Below are positions 40,216 through 49,310 of a stretch of DNA of 64,000 bases, one piece after another (the first letter of the stretch is position 1; each line of letters starts with the position of its first letter). The position numbers and the translations under genes are program-made. This DNA is from Agapetus fuscipes (Eukaryota; Arthropoda; Insecta; Trichoptera; Glossosomatidae): positions 2,666,001 to 2,730,000 of the forward strand of contig OX637338.1 of NCBI GenBank assembly GCA_951799405.1. Direction: 5' to 3'. The notes below the pieces were generated by a model. The model searched no databases. It was not told the origin of the DNA and was given only the letters and a program-made list of their open reading frames with translations.

Positions 40216-40433
40216 CATACATAGGCCGCAGCTAAATCTTAGCCGTCAGATTTCGGCTTGCGGGTCGCATGTTGGTCACCTATGCTTTCCATGGGTAAAG
40301 TATGTATTTAGTGGACAGGTTTTTGGAGTGCCAGTCCTAAGAGCAAGCTTAGGCAGCCAGAAATGGATACCATCAATACTTCTAATTGAAGCTGCTTAAT
40401 TGGCTTGCAAAGGATATGATCTATCAGTTACCT

Positions 40434-40710
40434 AGACTGGTCCGTAGTCTAGTGGTTAACGCTTTGGAAATTAAAGATCGTGGGTTCAAATCCTGACGAA
40501 GCACAAAAATATACCCCATATATTTTCAAATATGCTCTTCGCTGGATTGAAAACTTCCTATACCTTTACCAAAGACCGATTACCAAAGGTCTATCCAGAC
40601 CCTCAGCAACTAGGTCTTGTTTGAGAATTGACGCTTTCTACAGCAGCGGCCAAACTCGTTAAGGGTTATTGATGTGTGGTCACAATATGTGTAGCTTAGT
40701 TGCGTTTTTT
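40434..40710 (+). mobile_element. SINE2-SINE1 chimera
   Basis: SINE2 head (GGTCCGTAGTCTAGTGGTTA; B box GGGTTCAAATCCT) and body to CAAACTCGTTAAGGGTTATT. Then, instead of a SINE2 tail, the SINE1 terminus ACAATATGTGTAGCTTAGTT. Confidence 0.75.
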
Positions 40711-41255
40711 TGCGGTTGAAAAAGAAAAAAATAAATCTAGACAAATATGAAACAACCCTTTTTTTCTAATCAGCTTACATTTATTTAATTTTGTGATTGT
40801 TTATTTACAGTTTGAATATATACCAGTTTTTTGTGGTATTAATAATATATGCATACTTTTACAATCTTATTCCATATCATATAATATGGATTCAAGAAAA
40901 ACAGCTTTGTTTTCGATTACAAAGTTAATGCCTCAACAATCAATAAAATCATATAATATGTATTAAACATTTAATATTTTGGGCATGAACAAAAAAAAAC
41001 ACCCTCGCGTCGGCATACTTCAAAAAGTTAACCCAATACCCGTCTGTCGAGTATTGGAATCTGTGAGAAACTTTTTAACGAAAATATACATCTGCGAAAT
41101 TATGTTCCTCAATAAAATTATTTACATCCACGAGAAAAACATTTTGCCGGCGAAATCAGAAATGCTTATCAGTAAATAAGGGGGAGCTTTCGATATCGAC
41201 TTTGCCAACTTCAATACACCTACTTCATATTTACGGAAGTTTTCGCTCAGTGCGA
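40711..41255. other. AT-rich DNA with a truncated relative of the 42.9-kb hairpin
   Basis: 40893-40950 (GAAAAACAGCTTTGTTTTCG; TTACAAAGTTAATGCCTC; AACAATCAATAAAATC) matches the outer arm of the hammerhead hairpins at 42.9 and 61.1 kb but lacks the ribozyme core. A 66-codon frame at 40979 is unrecognised. Confidence 0.5.
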
Positions 41256-41671
41256 AGTATATCGACGGTTAAAAGGCAGTAAGGACATTTTGGTCAAAAA
41301 TGAGTTATAAATGCTATCCTACTTGAAATTTTCCGCTCTCTCTAATGCGCTGACTCCCATAGCTCTACGTTGATTTTTGTGTTGTTTATGCCCAAGCAAA
41401 GAACTGCGTTTTCAAATTATGGTTTCGGTGTAACCGACAAGATTTTGGCCTTTTTTGTCCTAAAGGCGCTTGTGACATAAAAAATCGTTAAACCAAATTA
41501 ATAGGAATGCCAACAAATGCCTTTATTTTTTTTCATTTTAGAGCTGTTTTGATTTTAACGATATGATAAAAAAATAAAAAATTATGCCATTTTTCTGCAA
41601 TCTCAAACTTTAAACTGCTCTCCTGAACAATTTAGTTTATGTCGCTTATGCCTTTAATCCGTCGATATACT
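41256..41671. mobile_element. 416-bp TIR element, unassigned superfamily
   Basis: The left end AGTATATCGACGGTTAAAAG and right end (reverse complement AGTATATCGACGGATTAAAG) are inverted repeats over about 26 bp. No coding capacity. Confidence 0.6.
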
Positions 41672-41835
41672 ATGTATGTATCTACGTAGCATTATTTTTT
41701 CTGGCTTATTGAACACAACTTTTGAATTTTGGTCGTAAAAAAGTTTCACCTAGTGTGCAGGTAAAACTTCCCTTTGACAACAATTCAATTTTATATGTTT
41801 CTCGTTCAATGGTATATCCAGCCTTACAACCTGTG

Positions 41836-42237
41836 TGAAAAAGGTTATGACTCTGGAGGAAATGAAAAAAATATGTAAGGACAGAAAGAAATGGCGGTTG
41901 GTCTGTAATGTTGTCGGCTAGGGTTTATTAAATTGAATTTTGTTTTAGTTTTGATGGCCATAGATAAGTATTATTATTTATTGATTTAAAAAATGTAATT
42001 TGTCGTGTATGTTTCTTGACTTATAGGATGGTATGCGGCTGACCACCCATGCTGTAAAAATGGTTCACTTTGCCAATGAGAGCGGCAGGGTGTATGTTCA
42101 TTTGAGATTTGGTTTTTATGTTGTAGGTTCACATAAGGCATGTGCAAGCGCCAACTTGTACATGTCTGGCTGTGAGAAGGCATGGAATGTGAATCTCCAA
42201 TGTAACATATATTTGCAACTTAGATTAGATTAGACAG
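41836..42237 (+). pseudogene. LINE F1 3' end and tail
   Basis: Starts in the final codons (AAGGTTATGACTCTGGAGGA), then the 3' UTR and RTE-tail with a 23-bp deletion (the TCACCCCTGTTTCAGGGAAG block), to CTTAGATTAGATTAGA. Confidence 0.85.
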
Positions 42238-42295
42238 CAACTGGGTCTTGCTAGAGAATTGGCACTCTGTAGCGACGACTAAGCTCGTAAAATGC
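42238..42295 (+). mobile_element. SINE2 fragment
   Basis: CAGCAACTGGGTCTTGCTAG to GCGACGACTAAGCTCGTAAA, leading directly into SINE1. Confidence 0.65.
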
Positions 42296-42450
42296 CAGAT
42301 CGATAACGCAGTTGGTAGAATGCTTGCATTCCATGCCGAGAGTAAGGGTCCGATCCCCACTGAAGGTGTCAAAAATGATTTCCCGTTTCAGGTTTCTTTC
42401 AAACCCAAAATAATAAAAGCAAGATTTACTCAGCCTTCACAAGAAAGTCA
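42296..42450 (+). mobile_element. SINE1, 3'-truncated
   Basis: A box TAACGCAGTTGG, B box GGGTCCGATCCCC, through CAGCCTTCACAAGAAAG. Confidence 0.8.
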
Positions 42451-42557
42451 ACCAGATTTTGGGTTCAAGCATGGGGCGTCAGCCTCATATCAACTTATTA
42501 GTAAAGAAAAAGATAAAATCTAAATAATGTAAAACAAGTTAAACTAATAAAATAAAT

Positions 42558-42808
42558 CTTGCTTAACGGTTGGTATAAGGCTGACTTGTGTTGGTGCTAT
42601 ATAAATTGGTTCACTTTTACCAATGCCTCCCCGGTTTCAGGAAAAGGTTGCAGGAGTTGCAAGGTTTATGTTAATGTAATTATTTGTTTAGTTGTACGCA
42701 CACATGCAGAATGTGTAGGCGCGATTCTACATGTGCCTGTCTGTGGGCATGCATTTCAATATCAGTCTAAATGTGAACAAATCTTTGCAGCTTTGATTAT
42801 AGATTATA
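42558..42808 (+). mobile_element. RTE-tail repeat, subfamily C
   Basis: TTAACGGTTGGTATAAGGCT to CTTTGATTATAGATTATA, with the subfamily-C bases CACATGCAGAATGTGTAGGC. Confidence 0.85.
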
Positions 42809-42837
42809 AAAAAGTTAACCAATTTAATTAAATTTTA

Positions 42838-43049
42838 TTGATTGTAGAGGCATTAACTTTGTAATCGTTCATCATTAAGGATAAAAGAAAAACAGCTTTG
42901 TTTTCGATCACGTGAGTATATATATTTTTATACCACAACCGGTTTCGCAAACATCCGTTTGCATCGTCAGGTGCTTCAATTAAGTATTAATTAACTTTTA
43001 TCGATACTCACGTAATCGAAAACAAAGCTGTTTTTCTTTTATCCTTAAT
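42838..43049. mobile_element. Hammerhead-bearing hairpin element, copy 1
   Basis: The outer arms GGATAAAAGAAAAACAGCTT and AAGCTGTTTTTCTTTTATCC, with TCGATCACGTGAGTAT / ATACTCACGTAATCGA, form a long hairpin. One ribozyme core lies near the centre. Upstream (42838-42874) it carries the GATTGTAGAGGCATTAACTT segment shared, in inverted orientation, with 61265-61302. No protein-coding capacity. Confidence 0.75.
42933..42974 (-). ncRNA. Hammerhead ribozyme candidate (minus strand)
   Basis: Minus strand order: CAC (stem I), CTGACGA, extra T, stem II GCAAAC/GTTTGC with a GGAT loop, GAAA, ACCGGT, T (cleavage position), GTG (stem I). All invariant hammerhead residues except for the extra nucleotide after A9 are present. 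Stem I is 3 bp plus more distal pairs. ACCGGT as stem III is self-complementary, suggesting a dimeric ribozyme as reported for Penelope-like elements. Confidence 0.65.
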
Positions 43050-43070
43050 TTTATTAAAATTTAAATTTAA

Positions 43071-43575
43071 AAGGCACAAATTCCAAACATGAATTGTAGA
43101 TTACTTTAATGCATTAGGATATTTTTTTCACACTTATCGATCTTTACATATTACAAAATTTATATCGTTCTATTCAGGACATTATCTGTAGACATTCCCT
43201 ATTATGTAACCTTGTGACATTTCTAATAGATACGGCAATGAATAAAATCACACCCTCGGGGTCTATGTGGCACCCAGCCCAAATCATTCATGGGGGAGGT
43301 CAGATTAAGTGAGGGTTTGTTTCTGCCCACCTTCCATGACCCCAAATGGAAGGTTCCGCGCAATTCACATCTAACCTGTAATTTGCATTTGGGATTCAAT
43401 AAGGGAGACACCATATCTTTTGGTTCGTTCAAATAAATTATAATAGCAATGGATAATCTCTGTTGTAATGCGTGATGAATTTTGAAACATTTTTCTAGTA
43501 AAATATAATTTATGGGAAAAATGTTTTAACATTATGTTGTTATTTTACCAATAATAATATGAATAAATCTTTATT
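43071..43575. other. Unassigned DNA with a GC-rich island
   Basis: 43225-43430 is much more GC-rich than its surroundings (CACCCTCGGGGTCTATGTGG; CCTTCCATGACCCCAAATGG) and nearly free of repeats. A 69-codon minus frame there is unrecognised. Confidence 0.35.
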
Positions 43576-43760
43576 CCAGCTTAGTCACGCGGAGGGTGCA
43601 ATACGTGACATACATATTAAATTACAATACATAAGAAACAAAGGATAACAATAAAATAGCACACATATAAGAAAAATAAGTGAAAAGAAAAAAAAATACA
43701 GGGAAAGAAGAATATATGTTAGAGAATACAAAAAAGAAGAATGACTAAAAGTTTGATAAT
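43576..43760 (-). repeat. A-rich retroposon-like segment
   Basis: ATAAATCTTTATTCCAGCTT and a long purine-rich stretch; in reverse it would end in a polyadenylation-like context. Parent element unknown. Confidence 0.3.
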
Positions 43761-43761
43761 A

Positions 43762-43950
43762 AGCTGACGCTCTGAAGCCTTGGTACAATTTTGCAAATGC
43801 CTTCCTGCTTTCAGGGAAATGTGGCAGGAGGTACAAATGTGGTATTCGCGTGAATTTGTTTTTTTGTAAATACGCATGCAGCATTTGTTAGCACGAATTT
43901 ACACTGTTTGTGGGCATAAATTTGATATGAATATTAAATCTGAATATAAC
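43762..43950 (+). mobile_element. RTE-tail repeat, diverged
   Basis: TAAGCTGACGCTCTGAAGCC to TATGAATATTAAATCTGAAT; the TTAGA array is replaced by SINE2. Confidence 0.7.
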
Positions 43951-44150
43951 TTGGTCGTCGCTATAGAAAGCGTCAATTCTCAAGTAAGACCCTGTAAGGC
44001 TAGATGGACCTTTTATTTGATAACCGGTCTCTGAACAAAGTATTTGATTTTTTCAACCCAGAAAAGATTATTTATTTTGTACTCCGTGGTAACTTCAACC
44101 CACGACCTTCCATTTACGAGTCCGAAGTGCTAACAAAGACTACGCACCGG
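43951..44150 (-). mobile_element. SINE2, body deleted in part (minus strand)
   Basis: CTTGGTCGTCGCTATAGAAA to ACAAAGACTACGCACCGG, B box mutated to GGTAACTTCAACCCA in reverse. Confidence 0.75.
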
Positions 44151-44185
44151 AAGTTACACTATATGTGTAGCCCAGTTGCGTATTT
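44151..44185 (+). mobile_element. SINE1 terminal fragment
   Basis: AAGTTACACTATATGTGTAG, CCCAGTTGCG: only the last 33 bp of SINE1, fused to the SINE2 head. Confidence 0.65.
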
Positions 44186-44231
44186 ATCACAGACGCCACA
44201 GTGTATTGAGTAAGGAGACTCCCAAGCAAAC

Positions 44232-44300
44232 ATTAAGTCAATTTGACACTGGCGCCCCTGCTCTCTACGAGAATTTGCCAAAAAGAAGAAGAAAACGAGC
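44232..44300 (+). repeat. Retroposon 3' end with GAA tail
   Basis: TTTGACACTGGCGCCCCTGC and AAGAAGAAGAAAAC match 26827-26898. Confidence 0.55.
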
Positions 44301-44309
44301 TAAGTTTTT

Positions 44310-44528
44310 GGACCGATCCGCAGTTCAGTGGCAACACCTCGGACTCGTAAATGGAAGGTTGTAGATTCGAATACCAGCGGAGCACAAAACTATAGCATTT
44401 ATATTTCCAAATGTACTCTTCGCTGGGTTGAAAAACTCATAAACCTTTACTAATGACCGGTCACCAAAGGTCTATCCAGCCTTACAGAAACTGGGTCTTT
44501 CTTGAGTATTGGCGCTTTATAGCGACGA
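44310..44528 (+). mobile_element. SINE2, 5' part (split by LINE F1)
   Basis: ACCGATCCGCAGTTCAGTGG, B box AGATTCGAATACC, body to TATAGCGACGA; resumes at 45482 after the LINE. Confidence 0.85.
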
Positions 44529-45481
44529 GCGGAAGAATGACAGGTGAACTTGAAAGAAGAGTATTGAAGGGCAGGTGTGTACTGGGTGCCACAGCTTGTA
44601 TCGCCAAAAATCAAAACATATCTAAAAATGCTCGATTGGCGGTACGCAGTGGCATACTTTTACCCACCTTGATGTATGGAAGCGAGGCCTGGACAGTGAA
44701 TGAAAGTGAAATTAGTAAAGTCCATACTGTTGAAATGGACTTTCTAAGAAGTATGATTGGGAAAAAACGGAGTGACAGGGTGAGGAATGATTTTGTAAGA
44801 AAAGAATGTGGTGCAAAAGAAAGTGTGAAAGTGAAGATTAAAAGAAGTTTGTTAAGATGGTTTGGGCATATGGAGAGAATGAATGAGGAAAGACTGACGA
44901 AGAAAGTATATGTTGGTAGAATAGATGGATGTCGTGGTAGAGGAAGACCGAGAAAGGTATGGATGGACCAAATATCCGAAATTGCGAATGAATGGAATAT
45001 CCAGAGTCATAATAAAAGAAGAGCTTGTATGAAGAAGGTTATGACTCTGGAGGAAATGAAAGAAGTATGCAAGGATAGAAAGAAATGGCGGTTGATCTAT
45101 GATGTTGGCGGCTAGGGTTTGTTGAAGTGAAATTGGTTTTATGATTTAGTTTTTTTATGTCCATGTATATATTGTTATACATAATATATTATATTGATTT
45201 AAAAAAATGTAATTTGTCATGTATGTTCCTTGACTTATAGGTTGTTATGCGGCTGACCACCCATAATATAAAAATTGGTTCACTTTGCCAATGTCACCCC
45301 TGTTTCAGGGAAGGACGGCAAGAGTTGCAAGGCTTATGTTCATTTGAGATTGGGTTTTTATATTGTAGGTCCACATGCGGCATGTGTAAGCGCGAAATTA
45401 TACATATCTGCTTGTGGGAATGCATTTAGTATAAATCTTAAATGATAAATGATCTTTGCAGCTTAGATTAGATTAGATTAG
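44529..45481 (+). mobile_element. LINE F1 insertion with 9-bp target-site duplication
   Basis: A 5'-truncated LINE F1 copy of 953 bp inserted into SINE2: TAGCGACGA precedes it (44520-44528) and follows it (45482-45490). It ends with TTAGATTAGATTAG. The 3' UTR and tail match the 36.5-kb copy. Confidence 0.9.
44532..45115 (+). CDS. LINE F1 ORF fragment: C-terminal region after the RT
   Basis: The open frame formally starts at 44453, but its first 26 residues are SINE2 sequence; LINE coding starts at GRMTGELERRVLKGRCVLG. It then contains LLPTLMYGSEAWTVNESEI, RWFGHMERMNEERLTKKV, GRGRPRKVWMDQISEIAN and ends DRKKWRLIYDVGG. No stops or frameshifts in nearly 200 codons. Only a few substitutions separate it from the copy at 36.5 kb. 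YADD and the endonuclease lie upstream of the truncation and are absent. Not expected to be expressed. Confidence 0.8.
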
Positions 45482-45592
45482 TAGCGACGACCAAGCTCGT
45501 ACACCTCTGCGGCACTACAAAAAGTGTCATAGACCCCTAGAGCCTCTAGAATCTAGGGAGTCTCCCCACAGGATTTCTCAAAAAAAAAAAAA
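45482..45592 (+). mobile_element. SINE2, 3' part, type-a tail
   Basis: TAGCGACGACCAAGCTCGTA through TAGAATCTAGGGAGTC and an A run; continues the SINE2 broken at 44528. Confidence 0.85.
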
Positions 45593-45798
45593 AAATATTA
45601 TTATTAAGTGACATTTTTTAGCATCAAAATAAGACGTTACTTTTTCCTCTTACCTCAAATTCTATTTCAACACACTTTTCTCTCGCAAACTTTAGCGTAC
45701 ACGATTTTTACGTAAAATAAAAACTTTTGAAATGTAAGTTTGCCAACTTTTTGCTTCCACGCGATTCTGATACGAGACCAGACAAAACGTCTCCCAGG

Positions 45799-45903
45799 GC
45801 TATTCACAAAGCACTTGATCCATAGCTGGCCATCGATTTTCTGTATGGAAAATTCACTGCAGGCTGCGGTAGAGCCATGGTTTTTGGTGTTTGAGAATAC
45901 CGC
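45799..45903. mobile_element. TATTCAC-family MITE
   Basis: GGGCTATTCACAAAGCACTT and TTTTGGTGTTTGAGAATACC as ends; interior CTGTATGGAAAATTCACTGC in the reverse of the 5.1-kb copy. Confidence 0.6.
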
Positions 45904-46253
45904 AGAGTTTTATTTTTTTCTGCGAAATTTTGTAAGATTCTTCAGGTAACTTGAACGGTATCTGAAAAGTATTTACTTGCTTCGGGTGCAAAAAAGTATT
46001 GTCGTATTGTCAATTTAAAACTTGTTGATGGTGCGGAAACTATTCAATGGGATATTTAAAGGAAAATAAATAAAATACACTATTTTCCGATGGACTTTTA
46101 AAGAAAAAAAACATTCAAAGGGAAGTGTTAATAAGCTCAAAACAAAAAACGTAGATAAAAAATATGACGTCACACGGCCGGGTTTCTAGGGAAAATTAAA
46201 GTAAATATTTTTCTATTGGTTGCTAGCATAATCCTTTCCTGCAACAGGGGTAC
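45904..46253. other. Unassigned AT-rich DNA
   Basis: ATGACGTCACACGGCC (46165) recurs at 58914 (ATGACGTCACACGGCCAG). No family identified. Confidence 0.4.
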
Positions 46254-46394
46254 ACGCAACTTAGTTACACATATAGTGTAACTTCTTGCCTGCGTTACCC
46301 CCGAGGTAGTCGCATGTGGTGATTCAGAACGTATTTATTTTTACAGGTAAGGGGGCCAGCCTCACACCAACTACTTTCAGTTGAAATTGGGGAT
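46254..46394 (-). mobile_element. SINE1 3' half (minus strand)
   Basis: ACGCAACTTAGTTACACATA to CTTTCAGTTGAAATTGGGGA. Confidence 0.8.
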
Positions 46395-46399
46395 TTTCT

Positions 46400-46620
46400 T
46401 GGGGAGTTGAATTCTGCCTGGCCATAAACAGGTATAAACAATATCAATTAAGAATTGACTACGTTATATTTTAATGAAGTATTAAATAATAATCACCCAA
46501 TGACATCCATTGAACCAGGGTCGATAGGATACAGCGCAGGTGGGGCTCGAACTTGCGATTGTTCAATAACGCGAATCTAGTGCCTTCGCCTTACCCCTCG
46601 ATCATATCAGCAACGTTTAT
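46400..46620 (-). mobile_element. SINE3 with tRNA-like head (minus strand)
   Basis: In reverse: a head with GGGGTAAGGCGAAGGCACTA and B-box-like CAAGTTCGAGCCCCA, then ACCCTGGTTCAATGGATGTC, the TTAATACTTCATTA stretch, and ACCTGTTTATGGCCAGGCAG. Confidence 0.65.
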
Positions 46621-46837
46621 TTTATGTTGTAGTGTCTTTTTGAGTGCATGTAGTATGAATCTTATCTTTACAGCTTTATATTACAGACATATTCTATTGC
46701 ACCTGTATGCAACACTCCTTCGGCACGATGCAGGGCTGCTGATATCTCTCTCGCTTTACGGATCCCATTCCAGCACTCTTATCAAAGAATAGCATTCCGA
46801 GTTACGACCTATTTAACCTCTCTCTCTAGGTCCTGTA

Positions 46838-47070
46838 CCCTTAGTACGAGTTGCAAAACTTGAGTAATGTAAAGTTTACGGCAATTATTAAAGAGTGATT
46901 TCACCCAAAATCTGCCGTTTTTGTTTGTTTGAACTTGATTTTCTTCATCACTGTAACTCTTTTGCTAAGACCATAAAGTGTAAGAAACAAAAACGGCAAA
47001 TTTTGGGAGAAATCACTCTTTAATATTTTCCGTAAACTCTTTTCTCAAGTTTTGCAACTCGTACTAAGGG
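46838..47070. mobile_element. Tc1/mariner-type MITE, copy 2
   Basis: 233 bp, TIRs CCCTTAGTACGAGTTGCAAA (27 bp perfect) with TA at 46836-46837 and 47071-47072. Interior reversed relative to copy 1 (TGAACTTGATTTTCTTCATC on the plus strand here). Confidence 0.85.
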
Positions 47071-47148
47071 TACTGCACAACAGGAATAAAAGTGTACGTT
47101 CAAACGTAACCATAGCGTTTTATCAAAAATTGACTACAAGTGAAATTC

Positions 47149-47378
47149 CGGTGGATAGCTTAGTTGGTAGAATGCTTGCAATCCAAAGAGCCGAAAGCTC
47201 GGGTTCGAATCCCACTGAGGGTGTCAGATATGATTTCCCGTGTTGATTTCAGACCCAAAATAAAATACCTACAACGTTTACTCAGCCTTCACAAGAAATG
47301 AGTACCAGTGAAAACCCACTTCAACTTAAGTGGTTGACGTAAGGCTGAGCCCCTTACTTGTAAAAGAAGTAACACTAT
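47149..47378 (+). mobile_element. SINE1, internally deleted, cut at the 3' end
   Basis: A box TAGCTTAGTTGG, B box GGGTTCGAATCCC (perfect); GAGTACCAGTGAAAACCCAC shows loss of the AGCTCCC hairpin. It ends at AGTAACACTA where the LTR begins. Confidence 0.85.
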
Positions 47379-47656
47379 TGTTATGATTTTTGTGAGTTCA
47401 ATTCACTTAAAATTGGTGTGATTTATTTTTGCACAATTTATTCCAGATAGGGTAATATTCAAAGTCACATTAAACCTTCGACATACAGCGGTCGATTGGC
47501 TTTTCTCCCCATAGGGAGCTTCGGTTCTTATTTATAGTAACGCTAAGGATTAGTCTCGAATTATTGCGAAATGGACTATGCAAGACTTTACTAGAACATC
47601 ACTCACTTGAGCAACTCGAATAATACAAACATTAAATATAAATTATATAAGTAACA
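47379..47656 (-). mobile_element. Solo LTR candidate 1 (minus strand)
   Basis: 278 bp, bounded by TGTTATGATT on the plus strand and AAGTAACA (a TG...CA element in both directions). On the minus strand a TATA box (ACTATAAATAAG) lies mid-element and AATAAA sites follow, the order expected of an LTR promoter and polyadenylation signal. No matching direct repeat at the flanks (SINE1 on one side, AACATC on the other), so boundaries need checking. Family unknown. Confidence 0.5.
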
Positions 47657-47689
47657 AACATCTAGAGACGTCACAGATTTATCACAGAC

Positions 47690-47805
47690 AAGCCCTGCAA
47701 CTCTTGCCAACCTTCCCTGAAACAGAAGTGATATTATTGGCGAAGTGAAGAATTTTCTACGGCATTGGTGGTCAGACGCATACTAACCTCAAAATCAGAC
47801 AAGCA
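47690..47805 (-). mobile_element. RTE-tail repeat, leader half
   Basis: ACAAGCCCTGCAACTCTTGC to GCATACTAACCTC. Confidence 0.75.
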
Positions 47806-48167
47806 AAACACACAAATACATATTCTTAACGCTACATACGTAGCTTAGTAACGTTTCGTAGAGTGGCGCTGTTATAATTTTCATACCTTTCTGGTAACAC
47901 ACTATGTTTTAGTTTACAAGTACAAATTCATGCTTAGGCTATACCATGAGAGACGAAAAGACCATGGAGTAAACTTTATACCTCGGTCACGACCCTACAA
48001 ATATTGTTACATTTACCACCCATACACTTTGGGTTTTATTTATTTTTTAGTATCAACTTATCTTTGAGACAACGATACCTTCCTCGAGAATTTTAGCAAA
48101 AAAAAAACTTATACAGAACGTGTAAGTAATCAACAATTTAAAAGATTAGGACGTTTTATTTTTATAT
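47806..48167. other. Unassigned DNA
   Basis: Separates the two LTR candidates; contains no gag-pol sequence. Confidence 0.4.
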
Positions 48168-48496
48168 TGTTACGATTAGCGAGTTCAATTTATTTCACAC
48201 ATTTCATTTTAAGATTACGTTCACATTTGGTTCGAATACTGAGAGGTTTTTTAACTGTTCAGTTCGACGGCTCTGATACAACTCTCCCGTTACAGCCAGC
48301 TTTGGCCCTTTATATAGCATGACAAAAGGGCGGTTCTCAAGACACTGGGAACCGGAACATTCTATTGAGAACATTCGAGCAAATACCCATATCATCAAAC
48401 AAATACAGGTGCAATCATACAAGTGCGTACATCTAGACGCACAGACACACTCACAAAAGTAAAGACACATAGACACACAATCACACATTCGTAACA
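48168..48496 (-). mobile_element. Solo LTR candidate 2 (minus strand)
   Basis: 329 bp. Read on the minus strand it begins TGTTACGAATGTGTGATTGT and ends GCTAATCGTAACA. It contains CTATATAAAGGGCC (TATA box), an initiator-like ATCAGAGCCG about 35 bp downstream, and AATAAA 20 bp before the end. That is the U3-R-U5 layout of an insect Gypsy- or Pao-type LTR. Flanks ATAT and GTAT agree in three of four bases. The 106-codon minus frame at 48204-48524 lies inside the LTR and is not a gene. Confidence 0.7.
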
Positions 48497-49055
48497 GTAT
48501 TCTGGGAAATCTTACGAAGAACACTCAATGACAAGGTTCTTTTTTTTTCGAAAAAAATATACATATATTCCAGCTATGATAATAATATTAATTTAATAAA
48601 GGTACTCACATCATTCAGTTAAATAAATAAATGTTAGGATTGCTTTATTTTATATCACAAAAAAATGTAGTCAGCAATTGGAATTTTATATTTCGCAATG
48701 AATATCAGCGTTTTAAAACAAAGATGTCGTCTGCAGCCTGCAGGAGGAGTCTAGTCGTGGTATGAATTATTTGTACCTGTCAGTGTAATGCTGTACCCAA
48801 GTTGAAAACTCAACGTTTAAACGCAGTCAAAGCATTTTACCATGAATTCCTCCAACCTAGAAAGAAGCGCTGATGTAAACATGTATAGAAGCCCGGTATT
48901 TTCAAGTTAAATTGCATTTTAGTTAATCATTACTCAAAATACTCCAGTTCAAGTTAACTATAACGTAAAAAAAAACTCCCGAAAAGACAAGCCCCGCCCC
49001 AAAATGTTGAGAAATTATTACAATGTAAAATTGAAAAGCTTACTTTACTTTTTAA
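48497..49055. other. Unassigned AT-rich DNA
   Basis: Nothing recognised. Confidence 0.4.
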
Positions 49056-49213
49056 TTTCTTCAGCTCATAAGCCTTGAAGGCTCAGGGCCTTCCGCACCA
49101 CAATCCTCCAGGACTCTCTGTCTAGTGCTGCTTCCCTCCATGGTCCCCTCACTCCCAGAACTTTGGCGTCGGCTTCAACGTTGTCTGCCCACCGCATCCT
49201 GGGACGTCCGAGA
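49056..49213 (-). pseudogene. LINE C-terminus (family F4)
   Basis: The minus-strand frame reads RPRMRWADNVEADAKVLGV then RGPWREAALDRESWRIVVR and KALSLQGL with a stop. This is the usual last segment of a non-LTR element (GRPR.RW.D.....WR..A.DR..WR). About 50 codons, 5'-truncated by SINE2. Confidence 0.65.
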
Positions 49214-49310
49214 AATTGAAATGCAATATTCTTTCGAGCCGCGGGGATTTGAACCCACTACCTTCCCTACGAGTCCAAAGTGTTAACCAATATACTACGG
49301 ACCGGTCAAA
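49214..49310 (-). mobile_element. SINE2 head (minus strand)
   Basis: GGGGATTTGAACCCACTACC (B box in reverse), GAGTCCAAAGTGTTAACC, ACTACGGACCGGTC. Confidence 0.75.

Larger units (their letters stand above)
39305..40285. mobile_element. Possible hAT-like element full of later insertions
   Basis: The left end CATGGGTAGCCAACCTTTTG and right end GCATGTTGGTCACCTATG are imperfect inverted repeats of the kind seen in hAT elements (CA.GGGT.GCCAAC). Flanks CTTTAGGG and CTTTCCAT agree in four of eight bases. The inside holds a LINE F2 tail, SINE2 and an RTE-tail copy; no transposase remains. Confidence 0.4.

Noticed and set aside
48204..48524. 106-codon Cys-rich minus frame as a secreted protein
   Set aside because: Nearly all of it lies inside the solo LTR with TATA box and polyadenylation signal; the Cys-rich part comes from a TGTG-rich stretch.
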